From Deinococcus aerophilus (GTDB lineage: Bacteria > Deinococcota > Deinococci > Deinococcales > Deinococcaceae), in contig NZ_BMOM01000023.1 in the NCBI RefSeq assembly GCF_014647075.1, forward strand, positions 1-51,582: a stretch of 51,582 bases of DNA, given 5' to 3'. The notes under the pieces are model-generated. The model was not told where the DNA came from. It was given only the letters and a program-made list of their open reading frames with translations, and made no database searches. Within the stretch, counting starts at the first letter, position 1, and each line of letters begins with the position of its first letter. Shown piece by piece: positions 18,770 to 30,539 of this stretch. The translations under genes and the position numbers were made by a program.

Positions 18770-18840
18770 CCGGCCCCGCCTGCGTCATGTGGCCGCCCTG
18801 CACGTCGTCATGCCGATATGGTGGCATGCATGCCGGCCCC

Positions 18841-18880
18841 ATAGAAAGGACCGGACGCCCCCGCGCAGGGTGTCCGGTCC
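18841..18880 (-). terminator. Terminator of the lamin-tail lipoprotein gene
   Basis: A 13-bp stem (18848-18860 with 18868-18880, one G-T pair), 25 bases past the stop, followed on the minus strand by TTTCTAT. Confidence 0.78.
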
Positions 18881-18905
18881 GCAGGGACCGGGTCGGGGCC
18901 GGCGC

Positions 18906-20228
18906 TTATAGGTCTCCGGCCAGCCAGCGCACGATGTTCTGTCCCATGGTGGCGTTGCTCAGGTTGGGCCAGTTGTTGTAGGTACCGGTGCTGCCATCCG
19001 AATACGTGTTGTCCCCGAAGGTGCTGCTGTCGCCCCACATTGCCACGCGGCCCGCGCCCACCGTGTTCACCGCCAGGTAGGTCTTGCCGCCGGTGCCCAT
19101 CAGCGCCGTGCCGGCCAGCACGTCCACGCTGGTGCCCACGTACACGCCCGCGCTGCCCACCCCGTTCAGGACCGGGTGCGAGGTCAGAGGCGTGGCGGTC
19201 AGGACCGGATCGCTGAAGCTGGAATTGAACGAGGCGTTCAGTCCGAACACCACGTCGCTGTTCAGGCTGGCCTGCAGGGTGCTGCCCACGGTTGCCGGGG
19301 TGCTGCCGTCCCAGCCGTCGAACACTTCCGGGCTGTCCCAGCCGTTGTTGTTGCGGTCGCTGCTGCGGTGGTCGGTGATCATGAACACCCCGCCGCCCCC
19401 CTGCACGAAGGACTGAATGGCCGTCCGCTCCGCGTCGCTGAAAGGGCTCTGCGGCTCCGGGATCACGAGCACCGCCGCTCCCGTCAGGGTCGTGGACGTG
19501 ATGCTGCTGCCCGTTACGCTGCTCACCGTGTAGCCCAGGCCGCGCAGCGCATCGGCATAGTCGCTGTACGCTCCGTCAATGCGCCAGTCGGCGTTTCCGG
19601 CGTCCTCTGCCTTGGTCAGGTCAAACAGGACCTTCTTGCCGGAAGTGCCCCCGCCCCCGTTGGCCACGCCCGGGGTGGCGGCCTGTACCCGGAAATCCAC
19701 GCTGTTCGCGTTGGTGTCGCTGCCGTCGGGCACGCGGGCCAGCGCACCGCCTGCTCCGGTCGTGGGGGCCGGGCTGCCCTCGCCCCGGTTGCTGCCCGGC
19801 GTGCCGTAGGCCAGCGCGTCCACAATGGCGCCGGATTTCAGCAGGCGCAGGCTGGCGCTGCCGTTGTTCAGGTCCGCGCCGCTGTTCACCAGCGAGCGGT
19901 TGGGCACGGTGGTGTCCTGCGCCACCACGAAGTACCCGCTGGCCGGAATGCTGCCGGAGAGGGTGATGGTCCGGTACTGCGTGCCCGCCGTGTCGAAGGC
20001 GGCCAGCGAGTAGCCGCTCAGGCTCTTGCCGGCCGGACCCTTCAGTTCAATAAAGGTGCCGGTGTCGGTGCCCGGCGCGTCGTAATACACCTCGTTGAGA
20101 ACCGGCTCTCCGGCCGCGGCGAGCGGCAGGAACGCCCCCGCCTCCGGGGCGCGGCCACAGGCCGACAACGTCAGAGAAACGCAGGTGAGCAGCATCAGGC
20201 CGCGGCGGACAGGCAGATGGAAGGACAT
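18906..20228 (-). CDS. Lipoprotein with lamin-tail domain and a GATase1/GldG-like domain
   Basis: A 440-residue predicted lipoprotein. The signal peptide ends in a lipobox LSAC (Cys24). Residues about 38-170 form a lamin-tail domain (VLNEVYYDAPGTDTGTFIELKGPAGKSLSGYSL), often found in extracellular nucleases and surface proteins. Residues about 205-440 start with VLFDLTKAEDAG and include a Rossmann-like VLVIPEPQSPFSDAERTAIQSFVQGGGGVFMITDHRSSD, resembling GldG/IFT52 or ThuA-like class-I amidotransferase folds; no catalytic Cys-His pair is obvious. A nuclease or carbohydrate-binding surface role is possible but not shown. The ATG at 20228 is used because AGGA lies about 6 bases upstream and it gives a compact signal peptide. 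Confidence 0.75.
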   Translation of the reverse strand: MSFHLPVRRGLMLLTCVSLTLSACGRAPEAGAFLPLAAAGEPVLNEVYYDAPGTDTGTFIELKGPAGKSLSGYSLAAFDTAGTQYRTITLSGSIPASGYFVVAQDTTVPNRSLVNSGADLNNGSASLRLLKSGAIVDALAYGTPGSNRGEGSPAPTTGAGGALARVPDGSDTNANSVDFRVQAATPGVANGGGGTSGKKVLFDLTKAEDAGNADWRIDGAYSDYADALRGLGYTVSSVTGSSITSTTLTGAAVLVIPEPQSPFSDAERTAIQSFVQGGGGVFMITDHRSSDRNNNGWDSPEVFDGWDGSTPATVGSTLQASLNSDVVFGLNASFNSSFSDPVLTATPLTSHPVLNGVGSAGVYVGTSVDVLAGTALMGTGGKTYLAVNTVGAGRVAMWGDSSTFGDNTYSDGSTGTYNNWPNLSNATMGQNIVRWLAGDL

Positions 20229-20331
20229 GGAGTTCCTATTCTGCACACGGAGGTGATGAGGCGTTCCGTTCTCTTTCCATGTCGGCCGTTCATGGAGCGT
20301 TTCTTCCGGGGGGGGGCCCCGCCCGATCTGC

Positions 20332-20337
20332 TACCCT
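20332..20337 (+). promoter_or_regulatory. -10 box (TACCCT) of the phe operon leader
   Basis: TACCCT ends 7 bases before the ATG of a 19-codon leader frame, placing the expected transcript start at that ATG. No good -35 box is visible in the G/C run upstream. Confidence 0.5.
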
Positions 20338-20344
20338 GATGGGC

Positions 20345-20404
20345 ATGACGCCCCGCGCCGGTACACTTTCGCCGTTTACCCGCCGTGGGGGTTCGCCGAC
20401 TTAG
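20345..20404 (+). CDS. Putative leader peptide of the phe operon (19 aa)
   Basis: A short frame from ATG 20345 to TAG 20402-20404 with one Phe codon (TTT 20375-20377, residue 11), followed by Thr-Arg-Arg. It begins exactly where a leaderless transcript from TACCCT would start. Its stop codon lies in a small hairpin (CGACTT 20397-20402, AAGTCG 20410-20415), and a terminator follows 21 bases later, before pheS. The layout resembles translational attenuation, but a single Phe codon is less than in the E. coli pheM leader, and I could not find a strong antiterminator pairing. The peptide may be a real regulatory frame or chance. Confidence 0.4.
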   Translation: MTPRAGTLSPFTRRGGSPT

Positions 20405-20424
20405 CAGCAAAGTCGAGCGCGTCA

Positions 20425-21548
<1,124 letters not shown>

Positions 21549-21550
21549 GG

Positions 21551-22051
21551 ATGGCCGAGACGTTCGCCATTCCCTGCGTCGGGGCCCTCATGGTCCGTGA
21601 GGTCGGTGGGCAGCCCTGCGTGCTGATTCAGGAACGCCGCAAGCCGGGCGCGGGCACCGAGAACGGACTGCTGGAAGTGGCGGCGGGCAAGGTGCGTGAG
21701 TATGAAAACGTCTTCGATGCCCTGCGCCGTGAGGTCCATGAGGAAACCGGACTGCGCGTGACCCGCATTGAGGGCGAAGAAGCGGCCATGACCCGCACCG
21801 TGAACGGATACGAGGTCATGAGCTACGCACCCTTCTGCACCACCCAGAACCTGTCGGGCGGGTATTCGATCCTGCTCCACAGCTTTGTCTGTGAGGCCGC
21901 AGGTGAGCCGGTCTCCCAGTCGCCGGAGGCGGGCAACTTCCGCTGGATGCCGCTGGGGGAATGCCGGACCGCCCTTCAGGACCGCCCGGAGGCGTTTTAC
22001 CCGCTTCATATCCATGCGCTCGGCCTGTATCTGAGCAAGGAGAATCCATGA
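21551..22051 (+). CDS. Nudix hydrolase within the phe operon
   Basis: A 166-residue Nudix protein with a perfect box: Gly, five residues, Glu, seven residues, then REVHEETGL (about 46-68). These enzymes cleave nucleoside diphosphates linked to another group; the upstream GENGLLEVAAGKV layout is like ADP-ribose or sugar-nucleotide pyrophosphatases, but the substrate is not defined. It starts 2 bases after the pheS stop and overlaps the next Nudix gene by 4 bases (ATGA), so translation is coupled. As I recall, D. radiodurans also carries Nudix genes between pheS and pheT (DR2355 and DR2356), which would make this a conserved arrangement. Confidence 0.92.
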   Translation: MAETFAIPCVGALMVREVGGQPCVLIQERRKPGAGTENGLLEVAAGKVREYENVFDALRREVHEETGLRVTRIEGEEAAMTRTVNGYEVMSYAPFCTTQNLSGGYSILLHSFVCEAAGEPVSQSPEAGNFRWMPLGECRTALQDRPEAFYPLHIHALGLYLSKENP

Positions 22052-22445
22052 GATCGCGCGCCGTTGGCATTCTTATTCAAAACCATCAGGTGCTGCTGAT
22101 GCTGCGCCGCAAGGAGGGCCGCGCGTACGCCACCCTGCCGGGCGGCGGCATCGAGGCCGGCGAGACGCCCGCCGAGGCGTGTGCCCGCGAACTGCTCGAA
22201 GAGGTCAACCTCGTGGTGGACGTGCACGAGGAGGTGCTGACCCTGGACAACCTGGGCAGCCGCGAGCACTACTTCCGGGTCACCCACCGTTCCGGCGAGA
22301 TGCAACTGGGGAACGGCCCCGAGGGTGTGCGCCACAGCCCTGAGAATTCCTACGACCCGCAGTGGGTGGATGTCGGCGCGCTGGACGCCGTGAACCTGAT
22401 GCCCCCCGCCGCACGCCCCCTGGTCCTGACCCTGCTGGAGACCCC

Positions 22446-22449
<4 letters not shown>
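22048..22449 (+). CDS. Second Nudix hydrolase within the phe operon
   Basis: A 133-residue Nudix protein. The box runs GGIEAGE, seven residues, then RELLEEVNL (about 31-53); the consensus Gly near the end is Asn. The catalytic glutamates are intact, so metal-dependent hydrolysis is plausible, with substrate unknown. AAGGAG lies 5 bases before the ATG, which overlaps the previous stop as ATGA; its own stop overlaps the pheT start in the same way. It is unlike the first Nudix gene outside the box, so it is not a recent tandem copy. Possible relative of D. radiodurans DR2356 (from memory). Confidence 0.92.
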
Positions 22450-24905
<2,456 letters not shown>

Positions 24906-24929
24906 GCTCCGCGCGACAGGAAAGGGAAG

Positions 24930-24960
24930 GGGGTCAGGGCAGCATGCCCTGGCTCCTTTT
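24930..24960 (+). terminator. Terminator of the phe operon
   Basis: A stem of about 12 bp (24930-24941 with 24945-24956, two G-T pairs) around a 3-base loop, then TTTT. The convergent Nudix gene ends directly beyond it. Confidence 0.7.
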
Positions 24961-25938
24961 CTACGGCCCCAACGTTTTCCAGAGGTCCACGTTTACACGG
25001 ATCAACTCGCCGTTCAGCTCCGTACCGTCCGGCAAGGCCCCGGCACCAAACCACCCGGCTGCCAGCACCTCGCTGTCCTGCGGAGTCAGCGTACCCGTGA
25101 CGCCGTGCGCCCGGTACAGCACGGACACGTTGTCCACCACATCCCCGTGCGGGTAGGTGAAGCGGTAGCGCGGCCCCGCGAACATCTCCAGCGGCTCCAG
25201 CCGTTTGGCCCGCAGCCCCGTTTCCTCGAGGAGTTCGCGCCGCGCGCACGCCTCGAAGCTCTCGCCGGGTTCCAGGCCGCCGCCGGGTAGGGTCCAGCGG
25301 CCTGTCCCCGCGTGCCTGAGCAGCAGCAACCGGTTGTGTTCGTCGGTGACGAGCACGTTGGCCCCGGGGGAGAAGAGGGGACGGGGCCCCACCTTTCGGC
25401 GCAGCTTCAGCAGATGCTCGCCCAGCGGTGGGGGCGCGGGCCAGGGAGTCAGGGGCACCGGCGGCAGGCCCACCCGTGCCCGCAGCACGTTCATGCTCAG
25501 GCGGTTGGCATTGTTGCTGAGGGGGGGGAGATCATCCAGTGGAAACCACCTCAGCTCCAGGGTCTCACCGCTGTCATCGGGTGCAGCGTGGTTCAGCGCC
25601 GAGGCGGGCAACGTGCCCTGTGCGCGCATTCCCACAATGTAGCTTTCGTGGCCGTTGGGATAGCGGTGGAACAGTTCAGGCCCGCTCTGAAGGGCGTCGG
25701 GCAGGGACATCAGATGCAGGTCGGGGCAGACCAAGCCGGTCTCTTCTATCAGTTCGCGCCGCGCCCCAGTCAGGAAGTCCTCCCCGGGGTCCAGCGCCCC
25801 GCCGGGCTCGCTCCACAGCCCGTCATCTCCCCGCCGTTGCAGCAGTACGCGCCCGCGTTCATCCTGAATCAGGGCCCCCACAGCCACAGCCAGCAATGAC
25901 GAAGGACCCCACACGGCCCGCAGTTCCATCAGGGTCAT
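24961..25938 (-). CDS. Tandem double-Nudix protein
   Basis: A 325-residue protein with two complete Nudix domains. Box 1 (about 47-69) is GALDPGE...RRELIEETGL and box 2 (about 220-242) is GGLEPGE...RRELLEETGL; both keep every catalytic Glu. The domains are joined by a proline-rich linker (PPVPLTPWPAPPPL). Both could be active, perhaps on different substrates, or form an intramolecular dimer. The start is uncertain: ATG 25938 is used because residues MELRAVWG precede the first beta strand; an in-frame ATG at 25929 and a GTG at 25974 are alternatives. None has a clear ribosome-binding site. It converges on the phe operon. Confidence 0.85.
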   Translation of the reverse strand: MTLMELRAVWGPSSLLAVAVGALIQDERGRVLLQRRGDDGLWSEPGGALDPGEDFLTGARRELIEETGLVCPDLHLMSLPDALQSGPELFHRYPNGHESYIVGMRAQGTLPASALNHAAPDDSGETLELRWFPLDDLPPLSNNANRLSMNVLRARVGLPPVPLTPWPAPPPLGEHLLKLRRKVGPRPLFSPGANVLVTDEHNRLLLLRHAGTGRWTLPGGGLEPGESFEACARRELLEETGLRAKRLEPLEMFAGPRYRFTYPHGDVVDNVSVLYRAHGVTGTLTPQDSEVLAAGWFGAGALPDGTELNGELIRVNVDLWKTLGP

Positions 25939-26231
25939 GCCGGTCTGTCCCGCGTCGCTGGGGTCGGCAACCACAGTCCCGTTCTCTTCATCATTCGCCC
26001 GCGCATGTCCTGAATCTACAGGTGTGGCCCCGTGACGTCATCCGGCGGCCATAGCCTGAGCGTCACTGCCGTAACTGCAGTCAAGCCTGAGGCGCTCGGG
26101 GGTGCGGCCGACGCGGGCAGGTCGTTCAGTTGCGCTCAGCACCGGGCCAAGAGGGCTGGACACCGGGCGCGGCGGCCGTCTGGAGCCGGACAGGCCATCC
26201 CAGCCCGCGCCCTTTCACGACGGTCAGCGGT

Positions 26232-26903
26232 CTATCCGGGCGGACCCTGAAACTCGTCCAGCTCCCCGAGTTCCAGGGCGAGCAACACAGCCTGGATCAG
26301 GTAGGGCTGCTGTCCGGGATGGTCCATTTCCCCGTGACGCATCAAGGTGCGGACCTCATCAATCAGGCGCGACAGCCGCCGGGCGTCGGTCTCGTCGAGC
26401 CACACGATCCCCGTATAGTCGCGGCTGAGCTGTCCCTGTAACTCCGGCGCGTCAGTCTCGGAGTTCACCTCGCCCTGTTCGTCGCGGTAGATGAGCCGGG
26501 CGTGGTGGTCGAGCCGCTGCAGCCGGCGGCCGGCCACACGCGCCCGGAACTGGTCATATGGGCGGCTGTGCCGGGCGACCTGCGCTTCCAGATCGGCAAA
26601 GGGTGTGAGGGCGAACGGCACCCGCAGCCCGCCGGGCGCACGGAACAGCCGCACCGGGCGGCCTGCCCGCCGCTCCTCGCCCGCCGGACGCAGCAGCCCC
26701 ACCCGCACGAACTGCCGCACCCGGTAGAGCATGCGCTCCACGGTGACCCCGGCCTCGCGCGCCGCGGCTCCGGCCCCCAGCGTGCGCCCGATGAACGGCT
26801 TCAGGTGGCGCAGAGCCACCGGATCGCTGAGCAGGCGGCCCTGTTCGGGCGTGCTGGCGGTGAACCATTCGCCCCGGTATGAACCCAAAATGGTCTGCGG
26901 CAT
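26232..26903 (-). CDS. Winged-helix (ArsR-like) transcriptional regulator
   Basis: A 223-residue protein with an N-terminal winged helix-turn-helix (about 25-90: LSDPVALRHLKPFIG, recognition region AREAGVTVERMLYRVRQFVRVGLL, wing RRAGRPVRLFRAPGG). The C-terminal half (about 95-223) is charged and helical, probably for ligand binding or dimerisation, family not recognised. No metal-binding cysteines are present. The ATG at 26903 has TACCCT 7 bases upstream. Its first codons form one arm and the spacer of a perfect palindrome that also lies upstream of the divergent MFS gene, suggesting it represses itself and the transporter. Confidence 0.78.
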   Translation of the reverse strand: MPQTILGSYRGEWFTASTPEQGRLLSDPVALRHLKPFIGRTLGAGAAAREAGVTVERMLYRVRQFVRVGLLRPAGEERRAGRPVRLFRAPGGLRVPFALTPFADLEAQVARHSRPYDQFRARVAGRRLQRLDHHARLIYRDEQGEVNSETDAPELQGQLSRDYTGIVWLDETDARRLSRLIDEVRTLMRHGEMDHPGQQPYLIQAVLLALELGELDEFQGPPG

Positions 26904-26910
26904 TTTGGGT
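26883..26910. promoter_or_regulatory. Palindromic operator candidate between regulator and MFS genes
   Basis: ACCCAAAATG (26883-26892) and CATTTTGGGT (26901-26910) are perfect 10-base arms with an 8-base spacer. It covers the first codons of the regulator gene and touches the MFS -10 box. Center spacing of 18 bases puts the half-sites on about the same DNA face, typical of a dimeric wHTH protein. Confidence 0.6.
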
Positions 26911-26916
26911 AGGGTA
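26910..26916. promoter_or_regulatory. Overlapping divergent -10 boxes
   Basis: TAGGGT on the plus strand (26910-26915, MFS) and TACCCT on the minus strand (26911-26916, regulator) share five base pairs. The two polymerases cannot bind together. The regulator mRNA would be leaderless; the MFS start is 18 bases away. Confidence 0.45.
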
Positions 26917-26933
26917 CGCCGGAAGCTGGGTCC

Positions 26934-28160
26934 ATGACCACTGTTCCGGCCTCCGCTGATCTGCCCCGCGCCTTCTGGCTGTACTGGTCGGGCCTCTCGT
27001 TCACGGCGCTGGGAGACGCCATCGTGTACGTGGCCCTGCCCTTTCTGGCCCTGGCCACCGCCACGCACCCCGGGTCCGCAGAGGTGGTGGGGCTGGTGGT
27101 GCTCGCCGGCAGCCTGCCGCGGTTTCTGGGGCCGCTGCTCGGCGGGCTGGCGGACCGGTCGTCTCCCCGGAGACTGCTCGCCCTGAGCGCCGGGCTGCGG
27201 GGACTGGCGGTGCTGGGGGTGGGGCTGTGGGGCCTGCTTGGTCAGCTGCCGCTGGCCCCCCTGCTGATCCTGGCCTTCCTGAACGGGCTGCTGTCCACCC
27301 TGGCCTATGCCACGGGCAGCGCGCTGGTACCGCGGCTGGTATCGCCCGGGGCGCTGTCCCGGGCCAACAGTCTGGGCAGCGGCGCACTGATGGGCGCGCC
27401 CCTGGTGGGCTACGGGCTGGGGGGCGGGCTCATTCATGGGCTGGGAGCGCCGGGCGCACTGCTGGTGGGTGTGCCGCTGATTCTGGCGCTGTGCGCGGCG
27501 ACGCTGGGCCTGCCTCCCCTGCGCGCCGCGCAGGCGGGGGGCCGCCCCGCCCCGCTCGCCGATCTGCGCGAGGGCCTGGCGGTGATTCGCCGCTCGCCGC
27601 TGCTGCTGGCCCTGCTCGGTCTGAGCCTGGGGCTGAACCTCGCCCTGAACGTCATGAACACCCGCGCGCCTCTGCAGATGGCCACGCAGGGCCGCGGGGC
27701 CGCCGACTACGCCATCTTCGAGATGCTGATCTCGGGCGGCGTGCTGCTGGGCATCGCGCTGGTCACGCCGCTGGCGGCCCGGTGGTCGCTGGACACCCTG
27801 ATCGGGCTGGGGCGCTGGGTGCTGGTGGCGGGAACGCTGGGTTTCCTGGATGCGGGCGTGGCCGGGTGGTGGCTGGGGGCCGCGGTGTTCGGCGTGGGCC
27901 TGGGGCTGCTGGAAGTGGCCTCGACCACCCGGGCCCAGCACCTGACCGCTCCGGCGGTGCGGGGCCGCGTGATCGGCGCGCTGCTGGCCGTCAATGCCGT
28001 GGGCCTCAGCCTGGGCGCGGGGCTGGCCGCTCTGCCGCTGCCCACCTCAACGCTGATGTGGGGGCTGACGGCCCTGCTGCTGGGCCTGCTGCCCCTGTGG
28101 CCCGCCGCGCTGCGCCGCCACGGGCGGGCTCAGCGCCTCAGCGCGTCCTCGAGCGCCTGA
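26934..28160 (+). CDS. MFS transporter, probable exporter
   Basis: A 408-residue protein with about 12 membrane helices. The loop between helices 2 and 3 reads GGLADRSSPRRLLALSAGLRG, matching the MFS motif A (GxLaDrxGrkxxl). The short cytoplasmic middle loop (PPLRAAQAGGRPAPLADLREG) splits two six-helix halves. It resembles the MFS_3/EntS-like efflux group; the substrate is not known. Its divergent neighbour is a wHTH regulator with a shared palindrome, a common layout for inducible efflux. The last 31 bases overlap the convergent alpha/beta hydrolase gene. Confidence 0.87.
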   Translation: MTTVPASADLPRAFWLYWSGLSFTALGDAIVYVALPFLALATATHPGSAEVVGLVVLAGSLPRFLGPLLGGLADRSSPRRLLALSAGLRGLAVLGVGLWGLLGQLPLAPLLILAFLNGLLSTLAYATGSALVPRLVSPGALSRANSLGSGALMGAPLVGYGLGGGLIHGLGAPGALLVGVPLILALCAATLGLPPLRAAQAGGRPAPLADLREGLAVIRRSPLLLALLGLSLGLNLALNVMNTRAPLQMATQGRGAADYAIFEMLISGGVLLGIALVTPLAARWSLDTLIGLGRWVLVAGTLGFLDAGVAGWWLGAAVFGVGLGLLEVASTTRAQHLTAPAVRGRVIGALLAVNAVGLSLGAGLAALPLPTSTLMWGLTALLLGLLPLWPAALRRHGRAQRLSASSSA

Positions 28161-29092
28161 GTAAAGGCCTCATCGTCGTCCAGCCAGGGATAGTGTCCGG
28201 CGTCCAGCACCGTCACATCGGCGTCGGCCAGATCGGCCAGGAACTGCACCTGTTCGGGGTAGCTCGTGCGGTCATGCACGCCCACGATCACGTACACCGG
28301 GCGGCGGATGTCCTGCAAAAAGGGCAGGTATTCAAATTCCCACAGGCCCTGATGGACCAGCGCTTCCTGCACCTCGCCGCCGCCCACCAGCTGGCCTTCG
28401 GCGTCCACGAATTCCAGCCTCATGCGGCTGGGGGCGTCCACGAACTCCAGGGCATTGAGCAGGTCGCGGGCGTTGAGCAGGTTGAAGGCCGCCTCCACCC
28501 GCGCGCCTCCCACCGGCGGGTGCTCGCCTTCCGCGGCGGCGGCGCGCACGGCGTCGGCGGGGTCTTCCAGCGCCACACCGCGCAGGGCGCTGGCCTCGCG
28601 CAGAAGGGTCAGGGCTAGCGCTGGAAAGTGCAGCCACGGTCCGACAACCACCACACGCTCGGTCTGCGCCGGGTGGCGGCGGGCGTACTCCAGTGCCACC
28701 AGCCCGCCGAAGCCGTGGCCCAGCGGTACGATGCGCTCCAGACCCAGGAAGTCACGCAGGGCCTCCACGTCCGCCACCAGCGTGTCCAGATCCAGGGTGT
28801 CGGCGCCCTGTTCGGTGTCCTCTAGCGGTCCGCTGCGGCCCGAACCGCGGCTGTCCAGATAGATCACGGGGCGGCCCGTCCAGCCCTCACCGAACAGTTC
28901 ACGGAACGAGTAGCTGTTGTAGCCGGGACCGCCGTGCAGGTAGACCAGCGGGGCCTCGCCCGAGTCCAGCTCGCCGGCGACCTCGAAATACAGGTCCGCG
29001 CCGTTCAGGTGCTCAAAGTACGCGCCCTCGGCCAGATCGGTGTCGGCAGGGTCGGGTTGGTCATGGAAAAGCTCGTCGTGGTCGCCCGTCAT
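28130..29092 (-). CDS. Proline-iminopeptidase-like alpha/beta hydrolase lacking the nucleophile Ser
   Basis: A 320-residue alpha/beta hydrolase of the S33 (proline iminopeptidase) type. The oxyanion motif HGGPG is at 53-57, DSRGSGRS at 80-87 and the nucleophile elbow at 125-130. The elbow reads GHGFGG, so the catalytic Ser of GxSxG is Gly127 (codon GGC at 28712-28714; AGC or TCC would be needed). Asp274 (GVHD) and His300 (DAGHYPW) of the triad remain. It is therefore probably not a classical peptidase; it may bind ligand, use another mechanism, or be newly inactivated. The ATG at 29092 follows TAGAAT by 6 bases. It overlaps the MFS gene tail by 31 bases. Confidence 0.85.
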   Translation of the reverse strand: MTGDHDELFHDQPDPADTDLAEGAYFEHLNGADLYFEVAGELDSGEAPLVYLHGGPGYNSYSFRELFGEGWTGRPVIYLDSRGSGRSGPLEDTEQGADTLDLDTLVADVEALRDFLGLERIVPLGHGFGGLVALEYARRHPAQTERVVVVGPWLHFPALALTLLREASALRGVALEDPADAVRAAAAEGEHPPVGGARVEAAFNLLNARDLLNALEFVDAPSRMRLEFVDAEGQLVGGGEVQEALVHQGLWEFEYLPFLQDIRRPVYVIVGVHDRTSYPEQVQFLADLADADVTVLDAGHYPWLDDDEAFTQALEDALRR

Positions 29093-29098
29093 CCCGGC

Positions 29099-29104
29099 AT
29101 TCTA
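29099..29104 (-). promoter_or_regulatory. -10 box (TAGAAT) for the hydrolase
   Basis: TAGAAT on the minus strand, 6 bases before the ATG at 29092; strong leaderless-type match. Confidence 0.55.
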
Positions 29105-29196
29105 GGGACAACCCGGCGGGTCATTGGGAGTAGAACGCCGGTTGCTGCGGCGCTGTCCGCGCTTTTCCCGGCGCTGCGGACCTTTCGCCCACGCGC

Positions 29197-29202
29197 TACC
29201 CT
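29197..29202 (+). promoter_or_regulatory. -10 box (TACCCT) for the 100-aa protein
   Basis: TACCCT lies 7 bases before the ATG at 29210. Confidence 0.5.
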
Positions 29203-29209
29203 GCCTGAC

Positions 29210-29512
29210 ATGACTTCCTCGGCACCCGGACCGGCGGCCCCCGGCGGCGTTCAGGGCATCGCCTTCACGCTCGACGGTGTGGACGAACTGGCCTTCACGC
29301 GCATTCTGAGCGACGTGACGCAGGATCCGGTGTTCGGAAAACCGCTGCAGATTCAGGCGCAGGAACCGCGTCCGGGACTCAGCGCCCGCCTGACCCTGGC
29401 CTTCTATCCGCAGCACCGCACGCAGGCGGTGGCGGCCATGCAGCGCCTCAAGACCCTGTTGCTGCGCCACGGAGTTCAGGTGGACTCGGTGAGCGTTCCC
29501 GGCGAAAATTGA
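29210..29512 (+). CDS. Small conserved-type protein, unknown function
   Basis: A 100-residue protein with no membrane segment or cysteine. After a Pro/Ala/Gly-rich start, alternating strand-like and helix-like segments (GIAFTLDGVDELAFTRILSDV, ARLTLAFYPQHRTQAVAAMQRLKTLLLRHGVQVDSVSV) suggest a compact alpha/beta fold. No family recognised. The leaderless-type -10 box and codon usage support a real gene. It lies between the divergent hydrolase and the DrRRA-like regulator, with no clear operon partner. Confidence 0.65.
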   Translation: MTSSAPGPAAPGGVQGIAFTLDGVDELAFTRILSDVTQDPVFGKPLQIQAQEPRPGLSARLTLAFYPQHRTQAVAAMQRLKTLLLRHGVQVDSVSVPGEN

Positions 29513-29708
29513 TGCGGCCTGTTAAGAAGCCATAAACCGCGCCTGTGCGCCGATCGCCGCTGCGCCCCCTACCATGTGCCAAAGCAGAGGAGATCTCTCA
29601 CCCCGATGGTGCGGAAATCTTGGGGACGCAAGCCGAGCACAGACAAGCGAATTACGTCCTTCACACCGCAGACGTGCCGTCGGGGGAGGAGCTGAGAAGA
29701 GGGTGGCC
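29513..29708 (+). other. Long upstream region of the response regulator
   Basis: 196 bases with no gene. A CCCC (from about 29600) and GGGG pair frames GATGGTGCGGAAATCTT, followed by GACGCAAGCC. This suggests a structured leader, but it matches no riboswitch I can confirm. GAGGGTG before the ATG is the ribosome-binding region. Confidence 0.3.
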
Positions 29709-30377
<669 letters not shown>

Positions 30378-30390
30378 GGTCTGTCCGGGA

Positions 30391-30436
30391 CCGAGTGGAG
30401 GGGGAAGAGACCGCAGTCTCTTCCCCCTCCACTCGG
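30391..30436 (+). terminator. Long perfect hairpin after the response regulator
   Basis: A perfect 20-bp stem (30391-30410 with 30417-30436) around a CCGCAG loop, 14 bases past the stop. The following TGTTC gives almost no T tract; the stem length may suffice or the hairpin may protect the mRNA 3' end. Confidence 0.7.
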
Positions 30437-30539
30437 TGTTCAGGTACTGCGTTAAAGCGGCGGCCGTGGGGGAATACCGGCCGCCGCAAGCCCATCACAC
30501 AGGAGCTCTCCCTTCCCTCCCTGCCGGCGGGTAATGTCC

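Noticed and set aside
26232..27941. 569-codon minus-strand frame covering regulator and MFS genes
   Set aside because: Only the last 223 codons are protein-like; the rest mirrors the MFS gene in antisense.
29590..29640. GATGGTG...GACGCAAGCC as a GEMM (c-di-GMP) or fluoride riboswitch
   Set aside because: Only one short piece resembles GEMM; the CACGCACAGGGCAAACC half and the expected stems are absent. The fluoride riboswitch fold also does not fit.
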